NCBI GenBank assembly: GCA_905183005.1
Contig: CAJJDO010000101.1
Span: 4,018 to 68,017 of the forward strand
Reading direction: 5' to 3'
Length of the DNA: 64,000 bases
Source of the DNA: Paramecium pentaurelia
Taxonomy: Eukaryota > Ciliophora > Oligohymenophorea > Peniculida > Parameciidae
Shown here in pieces: positions 10,601 to 24,299 of the stretch. The notes under the pieces were generated by a model that made no database searches, was not told where the DNA came from, and was given only the letters and a program-made list of their open reading frames with translations. The first letter of the stretch is position 1. Every line of letters begins with the position of its first letter. A program made the position numbers and the translations under genes.

Positions 10601-13600
10601 ATTTTGAAAAAAAGATTTAACCTAGTGCCAAGTAGAATAAAGAAAGTAAATAATCGAATAATTTACTTAATTTTTAGAAGATTTAGATAATTAAAACTTT
10701 TTGAATCATTTTCTATAGATAATTAATTAGAATATATAAATAATGTTAGTATTTTTTCAAAAAAATACTTTTAAATTAAATATGATTAATGCTAATTTTA
10801 TTGTTCCAGCATTTAGATTAAATTAATTTACTGCTTTTGATTTCTATGAGATATTTGCAAACTATTATAGCAATTCACAATTACAAAAGTTAAAAGATTT
10901 AGGGTAAAATATCAAAATAGAAAGTTGTTTTTAGGTTTACAAGATTCGCAAATATTTTTGGTTATTAATATATCATAGGGATAACTTATATATCATAAAT
11001 ATATCTCATTACAGAAAAGAATTAAGAAAAATTCAAACAATAGCTATGTATCCAAATTATTAACTCTTAGCTATAAGAGGCATTCGAATTAAAATATGGA
11101 ATTCTGAAAATATTTCAGATATTTAATTACTTCTCGAACAACCAGTATAACAAAACCTATAATAAGGATAACTTTTTCAAAAGATAGCAACAAAAGGTGA
11201 AAATAAGAAGCTCTAATTTTGGGATGTCTAAAACCTAAAGCAAATTTCACTACTACATTCTTTCATTTATTGAATAAATATCTTATTCAAAAAATGGAAC
11301 ACTGTTTACTTCATAGTCTATATCTTAATTGAAGTTGTATGAAGTATAAAAGTTCCCAGAATTATAAGACTTTTTTATAATAGAGTTTAGATATCTTTTG
11401 GCTGTTAAATTGTTGCTTTTACCCAAAAGAAAGGTTCTAGAGATGTAAATTCAATAATCAAAAAAGGATTTAAAATAACTTTATGAAATTAAGTTGTTTA
11501 CAAATTTGATTAAGCACACTGAAGATATTTTACGTTTAAAATTCAGGAATGATAATTTAATATTAGCTTCAGATAGCTTAGACAAGAATATTTGTTATGG
11601 GAATTATAATAATTAACATTAATTATTAAATTTTATTTAGATTTGCTTTTTCTTTTGATGTTAAGCAAATAGTATCTAGTAGTTTGGATAAAACAGTTAT
11701 TTTAGGGATATTACTAATTAAGGTTAACCATTAATGTAATAAAACAATATAAACATTGAAGCTAATAAAGTTATTTTTTGGTCAAATAAGTAAAAAATGA
11801 CATCATTAAAATGGCAACATTCTAAATTAATAAAATTTTGAATTCTATTATTATCAGTTAAGAAATTGAAGAAAATTTTATATATATAAATTTTAATTAA
11901 GTTGATGACAATAAGATATCATTCAGTGATAAAGGAATGATTAGGATATGGAAAATAAATAGAAATCTTTTAGATTGGAAAACAGTTTAAATTGAAAAAT
12001 AGTATACTAAAAAAATTTAGTGTTCTAACAATTATTTAAGATGACGAAAAATTCTAGAAAAAAAATCCTGTTCATTTTTTTGATATTGTTGGTAGCGCAT
12101 GTAGGTACTAAAGGTATAGAGATTATAATTATAGAAAACCAGAATAGTTAAAATATGATTTATTTTGAAGCCAATAATTTTCTAATTACTTTTCATTTTC
12201 TAATGATTCCTCACTTTTGGCTGATGATAATGAGAAAGGAGCATTTATTAAAAATATCAAAACAAATTAAATATTTTAGAATTTTGTAGAAAATAAAGTG
12301 TGAATTTAAATTTTTTTTATTGGTATAGAATACTTGCCAATCAAAATTAATTTTATATGATATAAAATTTTAATAAATAAAAAAGCTAACAATAATTTAA
12401 TTATTTAGAAATCCTTATATATTATTTTAGAGAAACAAATAAAAATTTGAATTTACAGTTATAGTAAAATTATAGTTATAAATTTATCTAATTTAGAATT
12501 TATTTGATAAATTTGATAAGGGTAAAAAATTGAAAGTATTAGATTCTGATTAATTATTAGTAGGAGTTGGATTAGAAAATCAAATTTGTTTTTCAACAAA
12601 TTTCTGATTCAATGATATTGGATAAAATATTTAACTGAAATAATAGAATTCATACTTATATAAGAACTTTTAATTAGGTAGTAACTTTTTCTCAGTTATC
12701 TCAAATTATTCAATCCACATTTAATTTGAGATCAGTACAAATACAATTATTTAATAAATCAATAAGAATTTTGTCCCATTTGTCATCTTAAAATTAAGCA
12801 ATCAAGAATCATATCGGGTTATAATTTAAGAAATAGAAGAATAAAAGTTTAAATTTTAATAAGTCAACATTTTTAGATGGATTAAATATGTTTCAAGTTA
12901 TTCTGATCTTACAATTACAGGATGCAAAGTCATGTATATTACTCTTTATGTTTAAAAGTGATACGCTAGTTATTTAATCCATTAGAATTTCTCGAAAAGG
13001 AATACAGGTACATATATTTAAATTTTATGCTCTGTTCTCATAAACTATTTAATCTATTATTAAATTATAGAATTTAATAGCCTGAATACAATAACAATTT
13101 AAAATGGTTTGTCACAAAGAATTGTGTATTTTCTCAGATTTTTTTCAATTAGTATCTGGATCAGAGTCTTAAACAATCATATGGGATTTTTATAGAACTA
13201 AAAAAGATCTATATTTTAATAAAGGTAAAAGATTGCCAAATTCATTTGATTTTCTTAAAATTGATAAAATTTTGCTGCTAGAGATGATTAAGATGCAATC
13301 CAATCAAGAAATTAAATAAAAATATATTATCGAACATCATTTTATTTTATAATTTGGTTTTTATAATAATCTAGTTTTTAGTTAAGAACAGACAAAAATT
13401 ATTGTTAGCATAGAAATTCTGAAATTATAATTTTGAATTTAGAATAGGTCTCTAAATAGAAATAAATTATATTTTTATCAAAATTAAATTTTAGTTCGAA
13501 ATCGATTATTTTTTCGTCTTATTTTCTTATAGAGTAAGTTGTATAAGATAATAAGGTATTTAACTTTCACGTTAAAATTAATCCATCTGAATTAATTAGT

Positions 13601-14737
13601 ACTGATAATAATCCTGAGTTAAAGAATGAAAAAGTAGTGGGAATTGAATTATGTAAAATGAAATAGCAATTAATGTAATTTCATAAGAATTAGCTATTGA
13701 AAATTAGGATTATTATATTCAATTGAAAAAAAGAAAAAGAATCAACGTCACAAAAAATAAAACAGTTTTATCGACAACTTTTTCTAGTAATAGCAAGATT
13801 TTTCTTATGCCATGATGATAAAAAAATAAGAATTTGGAATATTAGTGATACATTTACTTTAATTATGCAGAAAGAACTTAGTATTATTAAAATTCTATTA
13901 GTTTAAGATAGATATAATATCTATTAATTTTTTCCATTAAAAGATGAAGAATATATTGTTAAATGGCCTGAAATGTACTAATTTGGGATGAACAATTAAA
14001 TCATATTGTTTATTAAATCGGCAAATATTAATTATAAGATGAAGCAATAAACTAAGTCACAAATTTAAAGAATCTCTCAGTTGGATTTATTTAATTACAT
14101 AATATTATAGCTATTTAATTTAAAAGAATGTAAAATTATACAATATAGAGAAAAAATAATTAATTACATATTTCGAAGAGGACTCTTTTACACAACTAAT
14201 TTTCGTAAGTCTGGGTAGAGAATTGATGGACAAATTTCTAATTATAAAAAAATTGGTATTATTGAAGACCAAATTAAATTTGATTTTGCTAAATCATAAA
14301 GGTAATTAGAAGTATCAGATTCAATGAAAATAGAAATTTAGAGATTTTTGATGCTTAAATAAATGGATGATAATATTTTCAAAACAAACTAGTTTAAAAA
14401 TAAAGAATTTATTATTTATATTATCTGGATAACAATTCATACTTGGAATGGATAATTTAATTATATATATAACGATAAGCAACCATTATAAATCTATGAT
14501 AACAAATTAGTGATTAAATATTTGGAAAAAATCCTCTTTATATAAGCTTCACTTTGTAGTATTAGATAAGCAAAATTTTAAACAATTAAGTATGAAAATT
14601 TTAAAAAAATTAGTAGCAAGAAACAAGCTATAAAATTAAAAAAAAGTCTTAATATGAAAAATTTACAAAAAAGTAAGATAATATATTTTGAATAGCTTAG
14701 AGAAAATATTAAGACCTTTTGGCTTAGAAATTTTTGA
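7676..14737 (+). pseudogene. relic of a large NACHT/STAND-type NTPase with WD repeats
   Basis: Plus-strand protein-like text runs for 7 kb but changes frame repeatedly and meets many TGAs. Recognisable pieces in order: a helical N-terminal part (SLFNKTNYDHIEKIVEQLMK); at about 10190-10230 DVILIKGKTG, a P-loop that has lost residues after the glycine; helical text such as LLKTPFIMEIIVYIFPEF near 10430; then WD-type blades, for example QLVSGSESQTIIWDF near 13150 and KKIRIWNISDT near 13830. The last 165 codons (from about 14239) are still open to TGA 14735-14737. In this family the ATP-driven core oligomerises and the WD propeller senses ligands, but this copy cannot make that protein. The intact parent is not in the window. 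The family name is from remembered pattern, not alignment. Confidence 0.7.
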
Positions 14738-15124
14738 ATTTTCAAAATTTCAATTCCCTCTTAATTGTCTAAATTCCTCATTTTTGGTGAAGCTCAAAAA
14801 AAAAATATATTGCTTCTGAAATAAGTTTGAATAGAAAAAATCTTTTCCAATGAATAATTGTTCAAACATAATTTAATTAATATTTCCTAATATAAAAATT
14901 ACTTTAATATTGTGATAATTAAATAATTTATTTTAATACTCTGGCTCTAAGAGTTCCTAATTTAATTATTCAACCCTTCTCTTGACAACTAAAACTTGTT
15001 TATGTATATCAGGTCAACCATACAATTTCATTGAGATCAACCTTAAAATAATTTTTTGTTTATAAAGAGCCTATTTAAATTATTTAACAGAACAAGATTT
15101 TTTCTATTTAAAAATTTTAGATTT
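14738..15124. other. intergenic, no gene seen
   Basis: This is a 387-base AT-rich spacer between the relic and the next plus-strand gene. It presumably contains that gene's promoter; nothing specific is recognised. Confidence 0.5.
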
Positions 15125-18100
15125 ATGATCGTAATCATTTATCTTATTTGTTTGAATTCAACAGCATCATTTGAAATAGAAACTTTAGATCCTTAATACT
15201 AAATAGTACATCAAATGGTGAAGATTGAAGATGATGATTTTTTACAAACCAAATACTTTAATTATGGCATTTGGTCTAAATATAATCCTCTAAGTACAAT
15301 ACCATAGACAGGTTTAGTTGGATTATTTGATAGTAATTGTTATCAACTTCATCACATTATTGATAAGAAGACGAATGAATTAAATTTCATATATTACGAT
15401 TGTTTAGATTATGAGGCAAAGACAATAAAAAAGACAATTAAGTTTGTTAATAATGAAGATGAATAAAAAATATATGAAATTGAAATTGATACATTTGAAT
15501 ATGAAGACTTTTGGTATTTTTTAGAAATCATTTCATGGCCCTTATAAAAACGATTTGAAATTCTGATAATATCATAATAAAAAATAATAATTCATAGTAT
15601 TGATTAAATAAAATACCCATTCAAGGGAATAGATCTATAATTGACTTTTGGAAGTAGTTTGATTGTAAGTAAATCTAGAATAGAAACAATTTAAAAAGAT
15701 AAAAAATTCTCATATTATCCTGGAGCCATAATTATATAAAAATATAAAATATAAGATGAACTAAATATTATTGATTGGTTTATATATGTGAAAGATATAT
15801 TTAAAAGTTATGAATTATGTTCGTGTTAACTAAATTAAAATGTAAATATCTAAGATTAGAATATCAATTATTAACAAAAAGGAGAATTTGTTTCAGATAA
15901 TTTAAATTGTGATTCTTTTGTTTTATCAGGATGGTTTAAAATATAAGGAATAATTAATGAAGATAATCAATTTATATATCCATTTATAAAATTATCAGCT
16001 AATTTTGAAGATTCTAGTTTATCTAGTGATAATTTATCCCCTTTTTTAATTTAATATAAAATATCAGATATTCAGAATTAAATTATTGTAACCACTTATA
16101 GTTATACTTTTCCAAAAGTTTCAATTGATTTTTTGGATAATCCCTTTTTAATAGTGGAACCTATTGATATTAATCACAGTATGTTATTGTGGCATAAAAT
16201 ATAAGTTAAATTGATTAATAATTAAATAGATATTTAAATTAAATTTTATGATTAGTAAATAGTTCATGAATATAAATATTAAAGAGAGGTTCGTCAATTT
16301 TAATAATTGTAATTAAAATTATTATATGGAAATATTAACTAACTTAAATCAAATTACTTGCATATTTTAATACGAAATTTCTTATTTTTTAATTGTGATC
16401 AAACTTTTTCTGAGAAGAACTGCCATCCAAATTGTTAAGAATGTGATGGCCCTACTAATGAAGATTGTCTGTCTTGTTCAGAAGAATCCAAGAGAATTTA
16501 TTTACCTGAGCATAAAGTATGTGTTTGCCCATATAATACAATTGATGATTAAATTTGTATTGGTTAAGAAGAATCAAATTTAGAATTTATTGATGAACCT
16601 TTCATAAATACTGAGTGTAAATATGGTTATTTTGAAATAGATAATGAATGTTACAAATGGTAATTTATATATTATATTTTTAGTCCTTCTGTGATTAGGA
16701 AAGATTTAATAATTTGTTTAGAGTGCTTATAAAATCCTAAATCTTTTAGTTAAAGCCCATTTTGTGAAAATGATTTATATATCAGTCAATTAAATTAAAC
16801 TGAAACACTTAAATGGAGTTATCCTGATTAATTATTATTTGATGGAAATGATTTTAGTGTATTTGGGATGATGTAAGAGCAAATATAAGTTATAAATAAT
16901 ATAGATTATTTGTACTTCGACTTTTCAATAAAATAAAAAATTTTAGGGCTAATCTGCTAGGAATATGAATATTAATGCGAACTAAATCTTTATGGGTGCT
17001 AAACATACTATATATCAATTACTAAAGTAAAATGTACATCATGTTTCATTGGAGAGTCACTAGTAGAAGATAAGTGTATTCCAGATGATGTGTATTATAA
17101 ATCTTGCCATACCCCTAAATATATAACATCTACTCATGAATGCAAATTATGCCCTAAAAAGCATTGTATTTATTGTTTTGAATACTAAAAAGATGAATAT
17201 TTCTTCAAAAGTACTTTGTATAAAGATTTTGAAAGTTTTAATACTGACTAAAAAATAAATATTGGTTGTGCAATGTGTGAGGAAGGATTCATTTTTGACT
17301 TTTTGATCGAAGAATGTATAAAAAAATAACCATAAATTGAAACTTGTTTAAGATCATTTATTAATTTAGAAGGTATTGAAATTTGTACTTTATCTTCTAA
17401 AACTGATTTTAGTGTTGCACCTGAAATAATAAATTGTTAGAAATATTATTCTAATTGTTAACAATGTGTCCTTTCTCCTAAATCAAAGTTATAATGTGTA
17501 CTTTGTAATGAAGGGTATTTTAGTTCAGTAATTACAGGAAATTGTTAAGAAGATAAACATTCTACTAAAGTGAAAGATGGTATTCATGTAATTTAAGGAG
17601 ACCAATATTAAAATGATGGATATATTCAATTAATATAAAGTTTTTAAATGCAATTTTTACCTGATTAATATTATTATTCATACACTCCAAGATACTTTGA
17701 TTAGTTTATAATTAAATGTAAGAATGAATATTAATTGACATAAAGTTAATTTTGTTAAAAATATTGTAGTAATGAATGTTTAAATTGCTAAGATAATTAT
17801 GATAATTTTATTTGTATTAAATGCCCTTTAAATTACTACAAAAATCACATAAGAGTAGAAACTCAAGGTCGATGTGTAAATTGTTCTCATTTATGCTAAT
17901 ATTGTTAAGATAGAGATGAGAATGATATTTAAGTAATATTTTAATACTATTATAGGTTTTGCAACCAAACTTTTAACTTTAGGAATCAAATTCTTAATTT
18001 ACTATGATATGTCTTAAACCAATTGATGATCCTAATGTAATCATCAATCCATATTTATAAAATGTTAAATACTGTTTTAACGAGATATGTTATAATCATT

Positions 18101-21100
18101 TTTCATTATCCTATTAATTTAAATACTGTATGCTTAATAGGTATAATCCAGAAGGATATGAGAAAGGAGTTAATTTTTAATACTGCAATTTAGTAGGAGT
18201 AGATTAAATGACGATAAATTACATCATTTAAATTGATAAAGGAATAGATTGCTAATTTTCGGTCCAACTTATTTTAAGGAATAGCTTAAAGAATAAAATC
18301 TTTTCACTAAAAAAGGTTAATATGAATCTTTTTTCTGTACATGATAATATATTAACTTCATAAGAAAAAATAATCATAACTAATTATGATTAAGTAGAAA
18401 TCAAAAACATTAAACTTACATTATTTGATGGATTTTTTTTTAATAATAATAACAATTAAGTTAATATCACATTAAAAAATTTTAAATTAATTTAAAGCAA
18501 CTTTTCTGATATAATAATTCTTCCAACTTAAGTTTATGGAAATATCATTATTTAGGATGTGTAGATTTTAGATTCTATTTTTTTAAATTCATCTTTTTTT
18601 GAATTTTAGAACCAATAAATTTAATTTACATTGACAATTAAACAATTAACATTCAAAAACTGTATTTTAAAAAATTCAACATTATTCAAAATAACCTAAA
18701 TTCAAGCACTCTTAATTTTTGAAAATATCCTTATTGAAAATTGCTCACTATTTAATTCTTCATTTTTCTCATTCTATACAGATTTGAACACGATAAATTC
18801 TATCAGATTTTTTGATGTCTAAATTAATCAATGTAATTTTAATCTTTCCTTTTTTCTCAAGAGTGATACTAAATTTATTATAATGGTAAGTAATCTCTTT
18901 ATTGATAATAACTATTTATTAAATTCAGTATTAATCGCTTTTAATGATAATATTGAATTGATTAATGTGAAAACAAGTTAGAATACTCTTATTGGCTCTT
19001 CAATTATATCGACATTAATGATTATAAATTAATAAAGTGTTTTATGTAAGATAGAAGATTTTGAAGATAGTTCTAGTTCTTATTAAGAATCAAATTTGAT
19101 AATTTTTTATTCTAGTCTTCAAATCAATAATTTTATTCTAAATATTAAAAATATTAAAGTTTCAGAAAATAAATTATTAGATACACTAAATATACAGAAT
19201 TAACTATTTAAATTACATTGCAAATAATTTATAATTTAAAATGGAATATTTTTAAATCTTTAAAATATTTCTGTGTTTTATCTTTTTGAAATAAACTAGA
19301 TCATTTTTGATTCTGTAATACTTGAAAATTATGAATTAGAACATAAAGTTCCTCTATCTTAATTTTGTACTGATCAAGTATAATTTAGGAATTAACTATT
19401 ACAAATTATAGGTTTTTCATCAGTATCATTATCAAACATTAAAATTTTAAATCAATTTAGTATAAATTATTCATTAATGGATATAAGTTTTAGCACCTAA
19501 TTCATTATTGAAAAATAAGGATAAGTAAAATTGATGAATGTATAATGTAGAGGGAATATTTTATTAAAGAATAAATAAGCCATTTCCTTATCGTTAATTA
19601 ATATATATTCTCAATATAATTTAAATATTAAACTAACTAATTTTTAGTTTACTGAAAACATAATAAATTAATAAATTGATGAAACACTTGATACTTAAAC
19701 TAATTTATTACATGTGAGTTCATTAGACAGTTTGGTTGAAATTCATTCTTTATATTTTAATCAAAATGCTTTAACTAATTCAACTAATCCATTTATCACT
19801 ATTACTGCTACTTTGATCGAAATTTCTAATTTAATATTCATGAATCAAAATGTTTTATCATAAGCTTTATGGTAATAATTTTATAATTTTGAATTAGAGG
19901 ATTAATATAATCAATAATAAATTAACTCAATTATTTAATCGACATTTAAAATGTTAAATTAAGGAATTTTTATTGTAGCTTCCTCTTTTAGTTGTATAGA
20001 TAGTGTATTTAAAGAAATTATTGCTTCTTAGAGTTCTATTTTTTAAATCAAAACTTAAGGATAAGGAATAATCAAAATGAATAACATCTAAATTGATTCT
20101 GTTTATACAAATCTAAAAGATAGTGGAAGTTCAGGTTGTATTAGTATAGACTCAACAAATAGTCTATTAAATTTTGAGCTTAAACAAATAAAATTTACAA
20201 AAATATTTAATAGAATGGCTGCATCATTATTTACGATTATTCCTTCATCAAAATCTAATATTATTCGTTTAAATAATATTGAAATAATAAATTGCCTTTC
20301 CTTAATGAATACAATTATGTTTGTTTAATTTTCAGCATAAGTTATGCAATAAAGTTTAGTTAGTTTTAAAAATGTATCAATTTATTCAAGTGAAGAATAT
20401 TGGATTTAATTATTTTCTTTGATAGGTCCAATTACGCTATCAGAATTAAATAACATATTAAGTGAAGAGAATGCTATGTTGTCCTTTGAAAATTGTAAAA
20501 TAGAAATAATTAATTTTTATGTTGAAGGTATCGCAATCTCTCCAATTTTTAAATCTTAAAATGCTTATAAATTAAAGTTATTAGATTTTTAACTAGTATC
20601 TATATAAAAATTATATTCTTTTGACCTTATACACATAACTTAAACTTTAATAACTAAATCAAGTATATCTGTTGAAAAACTAAAGATAATTAAGAGTAAT
20701 ACATACCAAAAAAAATCTGAAGGAATTCCTATTTTTTCAGATTTGAATTATATAATTGGAGGGTGTAATTTATGGAGGAATACATCAATAATATAAAAAA
20801 TCATTTTTACAGACATTATCAGCTCGATATAATCTTTTAATTAGAAGTTGAATCAGATGATGTATGTGAAAAGTATTTCTGAATTAAATTATCTAATTTT
20901 TTAAGGGATAGAGATGATTAATAATAATGGATCAGACTTTACAAATGGAATAATCACTTTTGAAATGGAATAGTTTAAAATATTTAAAATCTTTAATGTT
21001 ATTTGCCATTAGAATAGTGTAAAATCAAATGGTTGCATTTATTTTTAGATCTAAAATTTTATTAATTAACCTATAATAATCAAAGATTCATATTTTTTTT

Positions 21101-23716
21101 AGAATAATGGAAGTTTAGGAGGCGCTGTATAAATTCAAAATGTTAGATTAAGGATGACGAATTGTAAAATTATATCTAATTATGCAAGTAAATCAGGTGG
21201 AGGATTGTTTTTATAACTAAAGGATTCTGATTTTTAAATAGAATCAACAATAATTACTAATAATTAGGCGTTAGATGGAGGAGGTATTTATTTCAACTAG
21301 GATGGATCTATATTACAATCTAATTTTATAAAATCCTTTCTGTTATTTAATAAAGCCATTTAATTTGGAGATAATCTTATTGAATCTCCCAATCATTTAA
21401 CATTACTTATCAACAATATGGAAATGCACTCGAAAAAATTGAACATTAATCAAATATTTAATCGTCATTTAGTGCTCAAACCCTATAAAATTATAGAATA
21501 AGGAATTCCTTTTCTTACATAGTATTTTATGATCCCTAGTTAATAAGTTATTGATTAGTATTAAATATATTCACCATTCAAGATTCAATATTTTTCATAT
21601 ATCACAAATTTTGGTGTGATGCTGAAGAATAGTTTAAATGAATAACTTCCCAATATTCTTAATACTGAATGCATTCTTATTAATAAAACTATTTATGAAG
21701 ATAGTGAAGATTAGGTGGGTGAGCAGAAAGAACAAATAATTTTACAATTTGATATAGGAAAAGATTACTATGATTTAGGTTCTCTTTCTTTTATTTTTGA
21801 TCCCTATAATTAAGAAAGAAAATTGTTATAAATTGAGATTAGTTGTTAATCATCTTATCTGTAACATAGTTTGAAATATATTATGTTAGCAAAAAGCTTG
21901 AGATGCCAACTTGGAGAATTTTATGTTAATTCTGGATGTTAAATGTGTTCATCAAATTAAGGATTTTACTCTGTTGTTTATGATGCAACTAAATGTTCAA
22001 TATTTGATAAAACAAAATTTAAAAATATAACTGAAAACAATATAGATTTGATTGAGGGTTTTTGGAGACCTAATTATTTATCTGATTAAATAGAGGAATG
22101 TTTTAAAAATTTAAATTTTTGTGTAGGCGGTTGGGGATAAGGAAATTAAATATGTGACTTAGGACATATTGGAGCATTGTGTGAAGAATGTGATATTTAT
22201 AATATAAGAGGAGATGGAAAATATTTTAAAAATCAATAGGACTCAAATTGTATTTCTTGTTTTGGAGTTAATGATAGTATTATCCCTTTTATAGCAGCTT
22301 CAATTTGGTAATTTTATTTAATATTTAGGTCTTTTATATCAATCATTATAACCTTAAGAAGTATTGAATAATCTAATCAATTATTCAAATGTTTAAAATT
22401 ATAATAAAGGTTCAGCAAAATTATTTTTAATCTAGAATAAGGTAAATAGATTATTTATTTTAAGGGCACGAAAGTTTTTTAATAAAAATGTTATTAAACT
22501 ATTTATGGATATTCTCTGTTATATTTACATTCAATATACAATTTTAACTTTCACTCACTTTTGTTGATTCGGCTAGTAATACTTCATATTCTATGACGAA
22601 TAATTTGGATTGTTATTTATCAGAAAATCTATCCATAAAATTGATTTATTCAAAAATAATTACAATGCTTGTACTAATGACATTCTAATTTATACTTATA
22701 ATTATGGGATTTCTCATATATAATTGGTATAAAAAGATTGGAATGAGTAATTTTAACTTGGAAACAATCTCTAATAGTCTACTCTACCTTTATGTTTCTA
22801 ATTATGGTGGATTGGTCAAAATGTAATAAAAAACTTAAACTTTTTTAGGTATTTCTCTATTGTTTCAAAAAGAGATGTTTCAAGTTAGAGTTACATTTAA
22901 GGTGATGTTTCTCTACTTTTTGGATCTAAAGAACATTTAATTTGGATTTTTTCTTTTGTTATTCCAGGAATAGGAGTTTTTAGTTTGATTATACCTCTTT
23001 CCCTTTTTATTGTAATGCACATTAAAAAAGATTAACATGATAACATTAAAATAAGAAAACATTTTTGCTATTTAATTAATGAATACAATAACCAAAATTA
23101 TTTTTGGGAAGTAATAAAGTTAATTAAAAAAACAATCATTATTCTAATATTAACATATTTTGAAACATATATTCTTTTAAAAGCATCATTGTTAGGATTA
23201 TGCTTACTTTTTTATTAGTTATTAGCATTTAACAAGAAACCATATATTCTTTCCAATTTCAATAACATGGATTTATATTCAGCTCAAATGTGCTCTATTT
23301 CAATATTCCTTGCTGCTTCTAAATATGTATCAGAACAAGAAAACAATTAATTTTCATCAATAATCCTCTAGATTTTTATTGTTCTTCTTTGTATTAAACT
23401 TTGCTATTCATTTATTAAAAGCATATTAGAAGTTTACGTTAATAAGTACTCTAATTTAATATTAAACTATTTGTATATAATTTTGGAAAAGATTTCATCA
23501 GATTCAATATTTACAAAAAAATTAAAAACCCATTTATAAAAATCAAGTTAAAGAAATAGGAGATTGAAAAATTTAGTAAATAAACTTAGATAACATCTGT
23601 TGAAGATTTCTAAAGGCCAAATTCAATATCAAAAAAAAATTATAAACTCTTAGAGCAATAAAACTTAATTTTCAGGGCCTGATCAAAAATACTTCTTAAA
23701 CATAGATACTGAGTGA
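15125..23716 (+). CDS. giant cysteine-rich, beta-helix-like membrane protein
   Basis: The gene encodes 2,824 residues in six exons. Introns are 16660-16683, 17933-17955, 22308-22328, 22442-22464 and 22823-22848, and all phases close exactly. It starts with a signal peptide (MIVIIYLICLNSTASF). Residues about 430-960 hold many Cys-x2-Cys modules of the furin/growth-factor-receptor type (CHPNCQECDG, CIKCPLNYYK). Residues about 960-2100 are a long Asn/Ile/Leu/Phe-rich series typical of right-handed parallel beta-helices. A second cysteine cluster (about 2230-2340, with CEECDIYNIRG) precedes several hydrophobic spans from about 2370, and a basic tail ends at TGA 23714. The predicted topology is a huge secreted-side region anchored by C-terminal membrane spans, as in large ciliate surface or cortical proteins. 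Ligand and role are unknown. Confidence 0.85.
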
Positions 23717-24299
23717 TTGTATGTCATATATATTGATCATTTTATCTTTTATTATAATTCAGCTATAAATATGTAAATTATTATAGCTATTATGTTAATG
23801 AAGTTTCTATTTATAATTTACTTTTTGATAAGATATTATTCAAAGAAACAATAGTATTACTCTAAAGAAAAAAAATTCAGATTTCAGATTTCAATAAATC
23901 TTTTCAATTTGATCATATGCAAATCCCAATTAAATTGATTTCACCTTCACTTAAGTCTTTTTTTCATCTCTTCTTAAACCATATCAAATAAAAATTAAGT
24001 GGATTAAAATCAAAACATGAAGATTTTTTTATTAAATAAAGTTACCCTATTGAATAATTATATGTAAAGTTTAGAAATTCACAATTATAACAAACCTATA
24101 TTTATTTTTTTCATTTATTTTAAAATAATTCTTGAAAATAACAACATGGTTATTCAAAGTTTGTTTAAAATTTATCCATAAAATCTGCTGTTTTAATTTT
24201 AACCAATAAAATTTATAGTTTACCTATTAAAGTAAGATAAAAATTGAATTGAGTGATAGGATTAACAGTTATATTAAATTTATATATTTATACGGAAAA
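23717..24299 (+). other. spacer with an orphan open frame
   Basis: No complete gene is seen. A plus frame from about 23743 to TGA 24133-24135 is open for about 130 codons and reads protein-like text (ISDFNKSFQFDHMQIPIKL), but its first ATG is only at about 23917. It could be a lost last exon of the gene upstream or a remnant. Confidence 0.3.
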
